Source: Poindextera sp035604135 (GTDB lineage: Bacteria; Pseudomonadota; Alphaproteobacteria; Caulobacterales; Caulobacteraceae). From it: a stretch of 64,000 nucleotides of DNA. The notes under the pieces were generated by a model, which did not search any database, was not told the origin of the DNA, and was given only the letters and a program-made list of their open reading frames with translations. A program made the translations under genes and the position numbers. Positions 50,973 to 59,851 of this stretch are shown piece by piece (within the stretch, counting starts at the first letter, position 1; the number at the start of each line of letters is the position of its first letter). The stretch covers positions 29,642 through 93,641 of the forward strand of contig DATNJB010000044.1 in NCBI GenBank assembly GCA_035604135.1. The letters are read 5' to 3'.

Positions 50973-52577
50973 CTAGATTTGCACTTTCCGCCCGGCCCAG
51001 AACGGCGCGCGCACCTTGCCGCGCTGGATCTTGCCGGCCGGCGAGCGGGGCAGGTCGTCGACGTAGTCGACCGAGCGCGGGATCTTGAACCCCGCCAGGC
51101 GCTCGCGGGCGAAGGTCATGATCTCGGCGGTCAGCTGATCGCTCGGCGCGTAGCCGGGCTTCAGCATCAGCACGACCTTCACCTCCTCGCCCCATTCCGC
51201 GTTGGGGACGCCGATCGCGCAGGAATCCTCGACCGCCGGGTGCTTGATCAGCTCGTTGTCGATCTCTTGCGGATAGATGTTCACTCCGCCGGAGATGATG
51301 CACTCGGCCGTGCGGCCGGTTAGGAAGAGGTAGCCGTCCTCGTCGAAATAGCCGACGTCGCCCAAGGTGAAGTAGCCGTCGCGGTGGCTGGCCGCCGTCT
51401 TCGCCGGATCGTTGAAGTATTCGAACGGGTTGGCCGCGGCGACCTTGAAATAGAGCATGCCGGGCTGGCCGGGCTCGACCGGATTGCCTTCCTCGTCCAG
51501 CACGCGGGTGGAGTCGGCCGACTGGATCTTGCCGACGCTGCCCGGCTTCTTCAGCCATTCCTCCGACGAGATGGTGAAGCCGCCGCCGCCCTCGGAGCCG
51601 GCGTAGTACTCACTGAGGATCGGGCCTAGCCATTCGATCATCGCCCGTTTGACGTCCGGCGGGGTGGGCGCGGCGCCATGGATGATCTGCCTGAGACTCG
51701 AGACGTCGTACTTCGCGCGCACCTCCGGCGGCAGCGACAGCAGCCGCTGGAACATGATCGCCACCATGTGGCCGTGGGTGACGCGGTGGGTCTCGATCGT
51801 GCGCAGCACCGCCTCGGAGTCCCAACGGCCGTCCATGAATACGACCGCCACGCCCTGGCTCATGGGCAGGCGGACGTCGATGCCGAGCGGCGCGGCGTGA
51901 TAGGCCGGCCCGACGCACAGCTGCACGTCGACGTCGTGCTGGTAGCCGCGGGCGCCGCCCAGCACGAACGGGATCTGGTTCAACGCCTTGCGGTAGACCC
52001 CCTTTGGCCGGCCGGTCGTGCCCGAGGTGTAGAGCATGGTGCTGCCTAGCACCGGGTCTTCGATGTCGGCGCCGTCATAGCCGGCGAGCACGTCCGCGTA
52101 GCGCAGGAAGCCGTCTGCTTCGCCGCCGATCGCGACCTTGGCGACCAGCCGTGGCGCATCGGCCGAGGCCCTCAGGCCTCCTTCGTACCGGGTTTCGGCG
52201 AACAGCACCTTGGCCTGGCAGTCGTTGACCACATAGGCGATCTCTTCGGCCGTCAGGTGCCAGTTGACCGGCGTCAGCCGCAAGCCGACCCGTAACGCCC
52301 CTTGCAGCACCTCGACGAACTCGGCGCGGTTCGAGCAGAGCAGGGCGACTGGGTCGCCCGGCTTCAGCCCCTGCGCGCGCAGGAAGCGGGCGACCTTGTT
52401 CGCGTTCGTGTTGATCTTCGCGAAGGTATGGGTCCCGTGGCTGTCGTAGACGCTGATCGCGTCCGGCTTCACCTTCGCCCACACCGACGGAGTCATCCCC
52501 GCGTGCGAGGCCTCGATCAGGCGCTGTTCGAGGGCCGCCCGCTCATCAGCGGCCGGCTCAGTCATCGTATCGGTCAT
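50973..52577 (-). CDS. AMP-dependent acyl-CoA synthetase (FadD-like)
   Basis: A 534-residue ANL-superfamily acid:CoA ligase. The AMP-binding P-loop is MLYTSGTTGRPKGVYRK; other core motifs are YYAGSEGGGGFTIS, DGYFTLGDVGYFDEDGYLFL and GRTAECIISGGVNIYPQEID, and the catalytic Lys is in SPAGKIQRGKVR near the C-terminus. It activates a carboxylic acid to its CoA ester. The substrate may be a medium-chain, aromatic or steroid acid. It lies 7 bases after the acyl-CoA dehydrogenase gene, so the two form an operon feeding a beta-oxidation-type pathway. Confidence 0.93.
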   Translation of the reverse strand: MTDTMTEPAADERAALEQRLIEASHAGMTPSVWAKVKPDAISVYDSHGTHTFAKINTNANKVARFLRAQGLKPGDPVALLCSNRAEFVEVLQGALRVGLRLTPVNWHLTAEEIAYVVNDCQAKVLFAETRYEGGLRASADAPRLVAKVAIGGEADGFLRYADVLAGYDGADIEDPVLGSTMLYTSGTTGRPKGVYRKALNQIPFVLGGARGYQHDVDVQLCVGPAYHAAPLGIDVRLPMSQGVAVVFMDGRWDSEAVLRTIETHRVTHGHMVAIMFQRLLSLPPEVRAKYDVSSLRQIIHGAAPTPPDVKRAMIEWLGPILSEYYAGSEGGGGFTISSEEWLKKPGSVGKIQSADSTRVLDEEGNPVEPGQPGMLYFKVAAANPFEYFNDPAKTAASHRDGYFTLGDVGYFDEDGYLFLTGRTAECIISGGVNIYPQEIDNELIKHPAVEDSCAIGVPNAEWGEEVKVVLMLKPGYAPSDQLTAEIMTFARERLAGFKIPRSVDYVDDLPRSPAGKIQRGKVRAPFWAGRKVQI

Positions 52578-52584
52578 AAGAGGA

Positions 52585-53811
52585 CTAGCCTCCGACCGAG
52601 CCGGTCAGCTCCGGCAGGTTCAGGATCCGCTTGGAGATGATGTTGTTCTGGATCTCGTGGCTGCCGCCGTAGATCGAGCCGGCCTTGCCGCCCAGCCAGC
52701 CACGCACGGCGGCAAGCTCCTCGGCGCTGAAGCCGTCGCCCTCCCAGCCCAGGCCGTGACTGCCGAGCAGCTCGACGGTCAGCTCCGAGCGATCCTGCAT
52801 CACCTTCATCGACACGTTCTTCATGATCGAGGTGGTGGCGCTGGGGCTCATGTTGCCTCTGGCTTCGGCCGCAGCGCGGCGGACCGTGAGGCGCATCGCC
52901 TGCTCCTCCATCCGGTGGGCGATGATGCGGGCCCGCAGGTCGGCGTCCGCCAGGCGGCCGTCCTCGTCGAGACCCACGTACTTCTTGGCGAGGTCGGCGA
53001 TGCTCGTGGGCTCGCGCATGGCCCCGGCGCCGAGGCGATTGCCCATGCCGTTCCGCTCGTGCTGCAGCAGCCGCTTGGCGATCGGCCAGCCGCCGTTCAG
53101 CGTCCCGACCAGGTTCTCCTTCGGCACCTTCACATCGGTGAAGAAGGTCTCGCACTGGCCGGAGGCGCCGGAGATCATCTTGATCGGCCGGGCTTCGACG
53201 CCCGGCGAGTGCATGTCGATCAAGAGGAAGCTGATGCCTTCGTGCTTCTTGGTGGGATCGGTGCGCACGAGGCAGAAGCACCAATCGGCCAGGTGGGCGC
53301 CGCTCGTCCAGATCTTTTGGCCGTTGACCAGGTAGTGGTCGCCCATGTCGACGGCCTTGGTCTGCAACGACGCGAGATCGGAACCCGAGCCGGGTTCGGA
53401 GAAGCCTTGGCACCAGCGCAGCTCCCCGCGGCAGATCGGCGGGAAGTGCTTCAGCTTCTGCTCTTCGTTGCCGTACTCCAGCAGGGTGTGGCCGAACATG
53501 CCGGGGCCCATGCCCTGGATCGGGTTGCGGGCGCCGATGCGGGCCATCTCTTCCTGCAGCACGCGCGCTTCGCCCTGGGAGAGGCCGCCGCCGCCGTACT
53601 TCTTCGGCCATGTCGGCGTGCCCCAGCCCTTTTCGCCGATACGCTGGCGCCAGAGATCGACGTCCTCGTCGCGCTTCACGCGCGCTTCGCCCATCAGTTG
53701 CTCCGTGACCCGGTCGGGGTCCTTGCGCAGCGAGGCGGGGTAGTTCGCCTCCAGCCAGTCGCGAGCTTCCTTGCGAAATGCGTCGAGGTCGGCGCCGCCA
53801 AAGTCGGCCAT
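52585..53811 (-). CDS. Acyl-CoA dehydrogenase
   Basis: A 408-residue FAD-dependent acyl-CoA dehydrogenase. Seen: RIGEKGWGTPTWPKKYGGGG, WCQGFSEPGSGSDLASL (FAD/substrate loop), YLVNGQKIWTSGAHLADWCF, and the C-terminal helical domain ending LGGKAGSIYGGSHEIQNNII. The family oxidises acyl-CoA at alpha-beta and passes electrons to ETF. The start is taken as ATG 53811, preceded by GGGAGAG; a TTG one codon earlier is equivalent. First gene of the pair with the acyl-CoA synthetase (gap 7 bases). Confidence 0.94.
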   Translation of the reverse strand: MADFGGADLDAFRKEARDWLEANYPASLRKDPDRVTEQLMGEARVKRDEDVDLWRQRIGEKGWGTPTWPKKYGGGGLSQGEARVLQEEMARIGARNPIQGMGPGMFGHTLLEYGNEEQKLKHFPPICRGELRWCQGFSEPGSGSDLASLQTKAVDMGDHYLVNGQKIWTSGAHLADWCFCLVRTDPTKKHEGISFLLIDMHSPGVEARPIKMISGASGQCETFFTDVKVPKENLVGTLNGGWPIAKRLLQHERNGMGNRLGAGAMREPTSIADLAKKYVGLDEDGRLADADLRARIIAHRMEEQAMRLTVRRAAAEARGNMSPSATTSIMKNVSMKVMQDRSELTVELLGSHGLGWEGDGFSAEELAAVRGWLGGKAGSIYGGSHEIQNNIISKRILNLPELTGSVGG

Positions 53812-54008
53812 CAAAATCTCTCCCTTGAAATCGGGGCGGCGTGGACGGCGCCGCTCTTCATTCTCGCTGGTTTCAATACGGCGGTATCGGCGTCGAAATC
53901 GCGGCGTCCGGCTGCCCTCACGTAATTGTGGGAGCCCGGACGCCCGTCGTCAACGCGGGCGCGCCGCCAAGGCTGGTTTTCGCCGGTCCGGGCTCGTAGA
54001 AAGCCGCC

Positions 54009-55001
54009 ATGCAGCACACGAAATTCGGTCGCACCGGCCTGCGCGTCTCCCGGCTTTGCCTCGGCACCATGACCTTCGGGCTCCAGTGCGACGAGACCGA
54101 GAGCCACGCCATCATGGACGCCGCCGCCGAGGGCGGCATCGACTTCTTCGACGCGGCCGACGTCTATCCACTGGGCGGTGGACGCTCGACCGCCGGCCGC
54201 ACCGAGGAGATCGTCGGCGGGTGGCTGAAGGGCAAGCGAGCGAGCTTCATCGTCGCCACCAAGTGCGTCGGCCAGATGGGGCCGAAGCCCTGGGACCAGG
54301 GCATGTCGCGCAAGCACATCCTGGACGCGATCGAGGGCTCGCTCCGGCGGCTGAAAACCGACTACGTCGACGTCTATCAGCTGCACAGCTACGACCCGGC
54401 GACCCCGATCGACGAGGCGCTGGAGGCGCTGGATGCGGTCGTGACGTCGGGCAAGGCGCGCTATGTCGGCGTCTCCAACTGGCTGGCGCACCGCGTGGCG
54501 CGCGCGCTCGGCCGCTCGGAGCTCAAGGGGCTGGCCCGCATCGACTCCGTGCAGCCGCGCTACAACATGCTGTTCCGCGCCTTCGAGCGCGATCTCCTAC
54601 CGCTCTGCGAGGAGGAGGGGGTGGCGGTGATCCCCTACAACCCGATCGCCGGCGGTCTGCTCTCCGGCAAGCACGACCGCACGGTGCCGCCGCCGGAAGG
54701 CCGCTTCCAGCTCGGCACGGCCGGCGCCCGCTACCAGGAGCGCTACTGGCACGAGCGCGAGTTCGACACCGTCGATACGCTGCGCGGGCTCTCCAACGAG
54801 GCCGGCATGAGCATGGCGTCGATGGCCGTCTCGTGGGTGCTGTCCAACCCGGCCATCACCGCGCCCATCGTCGGCGCGAGCAAACCCGAGCAGCTCAAGG
54901 ACAGCCTGGACGCCGCCGAGCGCGGCCCGCTGCCGGCGGATCTTAAGGCCAAGCTCGACGACATCACCCACGAGGGGCGCGCCGTCGACGCCGAGCGCTA
55001 G
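54009..55001 (+). CDS. Aldo/keto reductase
   Basis: A 330-residue AKR-family TIM-barrel oxidoreductase. The catalytic tetrad can be seen: Asp in IDFFDAADVYP, Tyr in the same stretch, Lys in FIVATKCVG and His in VYQLHSYDP. NADPH-binding features include GVSNWLAHRVARAL and, late, APIVGASKPEQLKD. The YajO/YghZ-like group is the closest by layout. Substrate unknown. Adjacent on the same strand to the CoA transferase gene, 79 bases upstream. Confidence 0.92.
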   Translation: MQHTKFGRTGLRVSRLCLGTMTFGLQCDETESHAIMDAAAEGGIDFFDAADVYPLGGGRSTAGRTEEIVGGWLKGKRASFIVATKCVGQMGPKPWDQGMSRKHILDAIEGSLRRLKTDYVDVYQLHSYDPATPIDEALEALDAVVTSGKARYVGVSNWLAHRVARALGRSELKGLARIDSVQPRYNMLFRAFERDLLPLCEEEGVAVIPYNPIAGGLLSGKHDRTVPPPEGRFQLGTAGARYQERYWHEREFDTVDTLRGLSNEAGMSMASMAVSWVLSNPAITAPIVGASKPEQLKDSLDAAERGPLPADLKAKLDDITHEGRAVDAER

Positions 55002-55080
55002 CTCGCCTCAGCTGGGCCCCTAGACCAGCGCGCAATCACAAACTACCGATCAGCGGGAGCGAGGGAAGGACGTGCCGCCG

Positions 55081-56268
55081 ATGACCGCCAAGGCCAAGAC
55101 CGAAGCCGCCGGACCGCTGGCCGGGGTGCGCATCGTCGACCTGACGCAGTTCGTGCTGGGTCCCTATGCGACGCAGACCATGGGCGACCTGGGCGCCGAC
55201 GTGATCAAGGTCGAGGAGCCGTCGGGCGATCGCCAGCGCCGCTCGGGCAAGGCGCCGCACTCGCCGACGATGGGGCCTATGTTCGTCGCCTTCAACCGCA
55301 ACAAGCGCTCGGTGGCGCTGGACCTGAAAGAAGAGCCCGGACGCGCGGCGTTGCGCGAGCTGATCAAGACCGCCGACGTCTTCATCCACAACATGCGGCC
55401 GGACTCGGTGGCCCGCCTGGGCTTCGCCTACGCCGAGGTCGCCAAGATCAAGCCGGACATCGTCTACGTCGAGGCGATGGGCTACGACCCGGCCGGACCG
55501 TACGCTGGCCGCCAGGCGTTCGACGACCTGATCCAGGCCGCCAGCGGCGCCTGCGGGATGAACGCGCTGGTCGAGCCCGACGCGACCTTTCGGCCGCTGC
55601 CCACCATCATCGCGGACAAGACATCCGGTCTCTTCGCGGTCATCGCCACGCTGTCGGCGCTCCGCCATCACGACCGGACCGGCGAGGGCCAGTACGTCTG
55701 CGTGCCGATGCTCGAGTGCTTCACCGGCTTTTTGATGGCCGAGCACCTCTATGGCGAGACCTACATCCCGCCGACCGGCCACTTCGGCCACACGACCACC
55801 ATCACCCCCTACCGCCGCCCCCTGAAGACCAAGGACGGCCACCTCTCGGTCGCGCCCGCCGACCGCACCCAGTCGGCGCGCTTCATGGCGTTGGGCGGGA
55901 TCCCGGACGCTTACGAGAGCGAGCGCTTCACCTCCAAGGCCTCAGGCGCAGAGCGGGTGGCCGAATACCACGCGATGATGGACGAGGCGGCCGCGCGCCA
56001 TACGACCGTCGAGTGGATGGCGCTCTGCGCCGAGCACCACATCCCCGCCATGCGGGCCAATACGCCGGAGGAGATCTTCGACGATCCGCAACTCAAAGAG
56101 ACCCTGTTCGAGACCCGCGAGCTGGAAGGCGAGGGGCCCTATCGCGCGATGAAACCGGGCCTGCGCTTCTCGAAATCCCCCGTCAGCATCCGCCGCGACC
56201 CCCCGCCCATCGGCCGCCACACCGACGAGATCATGGCCGAAGTGGGCGCGCTGAAGGCGGCGGAGTAG
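55081..56268 (+). CDS. Class III CoA transferase (CaiB/BaiF family)
   Basis: A 395-residue formyl-CoA-transferase-like enzyme. Family landmarks are LAGVRIVDLTQFVLGPYATQ, MGDLGADVIKVEEPSGD, FNRNKRSVALDLKEEPGR, and the catalytic Asp in GRQAFDDLIQAASGACGMN. Transfers CoA between carboxylic acids by ping-pong acyl anhydride chemistry. ATG 55081 is preferred, because GAAGGA lies nine bases upstream; the GTG at 55072 has the ribosome site too close. Context (acyl-CoA synthetase, dehydrogenase and hydratase nearby) suggests activation of a degradation intermediate. Confidence 0.93.
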   Translation: MTAKAKTEAAGPLAGVRIVDLTQFVLGPYATQTMGDLGADVIKVEEPSGDRQRRSGKAPHSPTMGPMFVAFNRNKRSVALDLKEEPGRAALRELIKTADVFIHNMRPDSVARLGFAYAEVAKIKPDIVYVEAMGYDPAGPYAGRQAFDDLIQAASGACGMNALVEPDATFRPLPTIIADKTSGLFAVIATLSALRHHDRTGEGQYVCVPMLECFTGFLMAEHLYGETYIPPTGHFGHTTTITPYRRPLKTKDGHLSVAPADRTQSARFMALGGIPDAYESERFTSKASGAERVAEYHAMMDEAAARHTTVEWMALCAEHHIPAMRANTPEEIFDDPQLKETLFETRELEGEGPYRAMKPGLRFSKSPVSIRRDPPPIGRHTDEIMAEVGALKAAE

Positions 56269-56298
56269 CAAGCCGAGAGAGCGCAGCCGAATGTGACG

Positions 56299-56331
56299 GC
56301 GCCCTTCTTTCCTCGAGGGGAGAAGGGGCGC
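56299..56331. terminator. Inverted repeat between convergent CoA transferase and sigma factor genes
   Basis: Left arm 56299-56314 and right arm 56315-56331 are near-complementary (core CCTTCTTTCCTC and GAGGGGAGAAGG). It lies in the 78-base gap between two convergent genes and probably stops transcription from both sides. The GGGAGAAGGGG core is like the larger element at 62461-62605, so it may be a short member of the same dispersed repeat family. Confidence 0.5.
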
Positions 56332-56346
56332 GGTGGCATCGCGGCG

Positions 56347-57597
56347 CTAAGAGCTTGCCGCGTCAGCCAGTCGATCCAGCTGCATGCGGATGTGCGCGGC
56401 TTCGGCGGGCGTGTTGGCGAGCGCGATGGCGCGGTCGAAGGCTTCGCGCGCCTGGCCCGCGCGCCCGAGCTGCAGCAGGAACTGGCCTCGCACGCCGTGG
56501 AAGTAGAAGTAGCCGTCCAGCCGCTCGCCGAGCGGTTCGAGCAGCGCAAGCGCGGCCCCCGCGCCCGCGACCTTGTTCACCGCGACTGCGCGGTTGAGGG
56601 TGACGACCGGAGAGGGCGTGAGCCGTTCCAGCGTCGCGTAGAGCTGGTCGATCTCCGCCCAGTCGGTGTCTTCGGGCCTGGCCGCGCGGTCGTGCAGCGC
56701 CGCGATCGCCGCCTGCACCTGGTATGGGCCGGGCCTGCGGTGCCGCATGGCTTTGTCGATGAGCGCCAGGCCCTCGGCGATCATCGCGTCGTTCCATAGC
56801 GAGCGGTCCTGGTCGTCGAGCAGCACGATCTCGCCCGCCGCATCGAAGCGCGCGGCCGCGCGGGCGTGCTGCAACAGCATGAGCGCCAGCAGCCCCATCA
56901 CCTCCGGCTCGGTCTGGAACAGGCGGAGCAACAGGCGCGCGAGCCGGATGGCCTCTTCGCACAGCGGCGCGCGCAGCGTCGCCTCGCCGCCGCTCGCCGA
57001 ATAGCCCTCGTTGAAGACGAGGTAGATCATCGCCGCGACGCATCCGAGCCGCTCGGCCCGCTCGACCAGGCCCGGCGCCTCGAAGGGCACGTTCGCGGCC
57101 GCGACCTTGCGCTTGGCGCGGGTGATACGCTGCTCCATCGCCGCTTCGCCGACCAAAAAGGCGCTGGCGATCTCCGTCACGGTCAGGCCGGAGACGACGC
57201 GAAGCGCGAGCGCGATCTGCTGGATCTGCGGCAGATCGGGATGGCAGCAGATGAACAGCAGCCTCAGAACGTCGTCCCGGTAATGGCCGCCATCCAGCCG
57301 CTCGGCCATGTCGGCCTCGGCGTCCTCGAGGTCGGACAGGACTGTCTCGGGCGGCAGCGGCGCGTCGCGCGAACGGCGGCGCACCCCGTCCAGCGCGGCG
57401 TTGCGGCCGACCAGGATCAGCCAGGCGGCGGGATCGCGCGGCGGCCCCTTGTCGGGCCAGCTCTTGAGCGCTCGCAGGCAGGCGTCCTGGAACGCCTCCT
57501 CGGCCAGCTCGAGGTTACGGAAGTAGCGCAACAGCGCCGCCACGGCCTGGGGACGCGCCGCGGTGAGCGCCGCATCGAGCCAGGCCAGTTCGCTCAT
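56347..57597 (-). CDS. ECF sigma factor, ECF42-like (DUF6596 C-terminal extension)
   Basis: A 416-residue sigma-70 family factor. Region 2 lies at about 10-85 (LRYFRNLELAEEAFQDACLR, WPDKGPPRDPAAWLI), region 4 at about 110-170 (IALALRVVSGLTVTEIASAF). The long C-terminal extension (about 180-416), with GCVAAMIYLVFNEGYSASGG, PLCEEAIRLARLLLRLF and TPR-like helices, is the hallmark of the ECF42 group, which lacks an anti-sigma factor and is linked to DGPF/YCII proteins. Exactly such a gene precedes it by 4 bases. The start ATG directly follows AGGAGG with no spacer, and the region upstream is a repeat-derived insertion. Confidence 0.9.
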   Translation of the reverse strand: MSELAWLDAALTAARPQAVAALLRYFRNLELAEEAFQDACLRALKSWPDKGPPRDPAAWLILVGRNAALDGVRRRSRDAPLPPETVLSDLEDAEADMAERLDGGHYRDDVLRLLFICCHPDLPQIQQIALALRVVSGLTVTEIASAFLVGEAAMEQRITRAKRKVAAANVPFEAPGLVERAERLGCVAAMIYLVFNEGYSASGGEATLRAPLCEEAIRLARLLLRLFQTEPEVMGLLALMLLQHARAAARFDAAGEIVLLDDQDRSLWNDAMIAEGLALIDKAMRHRRPGPYQVQAAIAALHDRAARPEDTDWAEIDQLYATLERLTPSPVVTLNRAVAVNKVAGAGAALALLEPLGERLDGYFYFHGVRGQFLLQLGRAGQAREAFDRAIALANTPAEAAHIRMQLDRLADAASS

Positions 57598-57601
57598 CCT
57601 C

Positions 57602-58066
57602 CTACGCTCCTGACGGAGCTTCGGAGGACAGGTCCCCCAGATCCGCCGAAGCCTTGGCGAAGGCGGACGCTCCTGACGGAGTTTCGGAGGACACGTCCAC
57701 CCGAGCCTCGTCGGGTCGGAACACCGCCAGCGGCCGGATCTCGTAGGCGCCGCCGGGACTGGCCTTGCCGAGCTCTTTCGCGACCCCGACCGCGTCGTCA
57801 AGGTCGACGCAATCGACGATGTAGAACCCCAGGAGCTGCTCCTTGGTCTCGGCGAAGGGGCCGTCGATGACCAGCGGCGGGTCCTGGTCCTTGCGCAGCG
57901 TCGTCGCGGTCGTGGTCGGCATCAGCCGCGCCACCGGGCCGAGCTTGCCGGCCCTGGCCAGCTTCTCCTGCACCGCGCCAATGCGCGCCATGCAGGCATC
58001 TTCTTCCTCCTTCGACCACGACCAAACGGTCTTCTCGTCGTTGTAGCAGAGCAGGGCGTAGAGCAT
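57602..58066 (-). CDS. YCII/DGPF-related protein, C-terminus extended by repeat
   Basis: A 154-residue protein. The YCII-like core (1-120) begins MLYALLCYNDEKTVWSWSKE and has LVIDGPFAETKEQLLGFYIV, where DGPF is the family signature, then EIRPLAVFRPDEA. Family members are typically about 115-120 residues. The additional C-terminal 30 residues (VSSETPSGASAFAKASADLG, DLSSEAPSGA) derive from a duplicated repeat (57604-57698). These proteins accompany ECF42 sigma factors and are thought to take part in signalling or detoxification. Co-transcribed with the sigma factor. Confidence 0.88.
   Translation of the reverse strand: MLYALLCYNDEKTVWSWSKEEEDACMARIGAVQEKLARAGKLGPVARLMPTTTATTLRKDQDPPLVIDGPFAETKEQLLGFYIVDCVDLDDAVGVAKELGKASPGGAYEIRPLAVFRPDEARVDVSSETPSGASAFAKASADLGDLSSEAPSGA
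57604..57698. repeat. 32-bp direct repeat with palindromic spacer
   Basis: Two 32-base copies (57604-57635 and 57667-57698) differ at only two positions and have a 63-base period. The segment between contains GCCTT/AAGGC and CTTCGG/CCGAAG dyads. The unit looks like a dispersed palindromic (REP-like) element: it has inserted at the end of the YCII gene and now forms its last codons and the sigma factor's leader. Confidence 0.8.
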
Positions 58067-58380
58067 GGGGGGGCCTCGATTTGTCCAAGGACGAATGACT
58101 ATGCCTGCGACCGACAAATTGGCAAATGTCCGTCGTGACTTGACTTTTGGCGACAAAGCCCCGATGTGAGCGGCGCTCGCTGGGGGCGAAGGCTCCCGAC
58201 GTGATATTCGGCGCTCCAGCCGCGTGAGGGGCTTTTCTCAAAGTCCCAGCCTGTCGAGCGCCTCTGAAACTCCATACCGATCGCCCAGGTCACGCGGGGC
58301 GCTTGCCACCCGCGCCTTACGCCGCGGCCGCGAATCCTCGCGGTCCGCGCGTTCGCCGCATATGAAAGATTCTCATCCAA

Positions 58381-59703
58381 GTGACTCAATTCACCGACCT
58401 TGGCCTTGCCAAGCCGCTCCTGAAAGCGCTGGCTGCCGAGGGCTACGTTACGCCCACGCCCATCCAGGCGAAGGCGATCCCGAGCGTGCTTGCCGGCCGC
58501 GACCTCCTGGGCATCGCCCAGACCGGCACCGGCAAGACCGCAGCCTTTGCGCTGCCCATCCTGCAGCGGCTGGCGGAAAACCGCCGGGGGGCGCCGCGCA
58601 AGGGCGCGCGGTGCCTGGTGCTCTCGCCCACCCGCGAGCTGGCCAGCCAGATCGCCGACAGCTTCCGCGCCTACGGCGCCTACATGGGCGTGAGCGTGGC
58701 CGTCGTCTTCGGCGGCGCGAGCTACGGCCCGCAGATCAAGGCTCTCTTAAGCGGCGTCGACGTGCTTGTCGCCACGCCCGGCCGCCTGATCGACCACATG
58801 GCCGAGCGCCACGCCGACCTTTCCGCCACCGAGATCCTGGTGCTGGACGAGGCCGACCAGATGCTCGACCTGGGCTTCCTGCAGCCGATCCGCCGCATCG
58901 TCGCCGGCATGAGCAGGAAGCGCCAGAACCTCTTCTTCTCCGCCACCATGCCCGGCGAAATCGGCAAGCTCGCGTCCGAGCTGCTGATCAATCCGGTCGA
59001 GGTGCGCGTCGCCCCATCCGCGACCACGGTCGAGACCGTGAAGCAGCAGATCCTGTTCATCGAAAGCCAGCGCAAGCGGGCCCTGCTCGCCGAGCTGTTC
59101 GAGGATGGCGCCATCACCCGCGCACTCGTCTTCACCCGCACCAAGCGCGGGGCCGACCGGGTGGCGAAGTATCTCGAGCAGGCCGGCGTCGAGGCCGCCG
59201 CCATCCACGGCGACAAGAGCCAGCCCCAGCGCGAGCGCGCGCTCGCCGCCTTCAAGTCCGGCAGGGTCAGGGCGTTGATCGCCACCGACATCGCCGCGCG
59301 GGGGATCGACGTTGACGCCGTCAGCCACGTCATCCAGTTCGAACTGCCGAACGTGCCTGAGGCTTACGTCCACCGGATCGGGCGCACCGCGCGCGCCGGG
59401 GCGGCAGGCATCGCCATCGGCTTCTGCGCCGACGACGAGCGCACTCTGCTGCGCGACATCCAGAAGCTGACGCGCCGCACCATCGACGCCTTCGACCGCC
59501 GCAACGACCGCCGCCTGGGCGCGATCACGGCGGCCATGGGCGCGGCCGCGCCGACCGTCGCCGCGCCGAGGCCCGATACGCCGCACCATCGCGCGCCCAA
59601 GCCGCACAACCATCGCCCCAACGGCCACCAACCCCAAGGCCCCTCCCGCAACCGCCGCCGTCGCCGCGGCGGCGGGGGCCGCTCCGCTGCGCTGAACGCC
59701 TAA
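58381..59703 (+). CDS. DEAD-box ATP-dependent RNA helicase (RhlE-like)
   Basis: A 440-residue RNA helicase with a GTG start. Motifs in order: Q motif (FTDLGLAKPLLKAL, TPTPIQAKAIP), I (AQTGTGKTAAF), Ia (SPTRELASQI), II (VLDEADQMLD), III (SATMP), V (ATDIAARGID) and VI (HRIGRTARAG). The C-terminal tail (about 385-440) is basic and Pro/His/Arg-rich, ending RNRRRRRGGGGRSAALN. RhlE-type helicases help ribosome assembly and RNA decay, often in the cold. A hairpin terminator follows. Confidence 0.94.
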   Translation: MTQFTDLGLAKPLLKALAAEGYVTPTPIQAKAIPSVLAGRDLLGIAQTGTGKTAAFALPILQRLAENRRGAPRKGARCLVLSPTRELASQIADSFRAYGAYMGVSVAVVFGGASYGPQIKALLSGVDVLVATPGRLIDHMAERHADLSATEILVLDEADQMLDLGFLQPIRRIVAGMSRKRQNLFFSATMPGEIGKLASELLINPVEVRVAPSATTVETVKQQILFIESQRKRALLAELFEDGAITRALVFTRTKRGADRVAKYLEQAGVEAAAIHGDKSQPQRERALAAFKSGRVRALIATDIAARGIDVDAVSHVIQFELPNVPEAYVHRIGRTARAGAAGIAIGFCADDERTLLRDIQKLTRRTIDAFDRRNDRRLGAITAAMGAAAPTVAAPRPDTPHHRAPKPHNHRPNGHQPQGPSRNRRRRRGGGGRSAALNA

Positions 59704-59708
59704 CCCTT

Positions 59709-59735
59709 GGCCCCGCGTAAGCGGGGCCTCACCTA
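59709..59735 (+). terminator. Terminator of the RNA helicase gene
   Basis: GGCCCCGC and GCGGGGCC form an 8-bp stem with a 4-base loop five bases after the stop codon, followed by a T-containing stretch (TCACCTATTTT) slightly displaced from the stem. Confidence 0.6.
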
Positions 59736-59737
59736 TT

Positions 59738-59818
59738 TTACCGCAGAGTGCGCGGAGAAGGCGCGGAGCGCGCAGAGCCTCTGCGTTCTCTGCGCCTTCT
59801 CTGTGTTCTCCGCGGTTA
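59738..59818. repeat. Large imperfect inverted repeat (REP-like), about 40-bp arms
   Basis: Arm 59738-59777 and arm 59778-59818 are near-perfect reverse complements without a spacer; the core unit is CGCGGAGAAGGCGC and its complement. It lies in the 148-base gap between the convergent helicase and MscS genes. Its form, with repeated GCAGAG/GCGGAG steps, matches dispersed palindromic elements of other GC-rich proteobacteria. It may also act as a bidirectional terminator. Confidence 0.85.
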
Positions 59819-59851
59819 GATACGGCGGCGCGGCTTGCGCCGCACCGCGGA

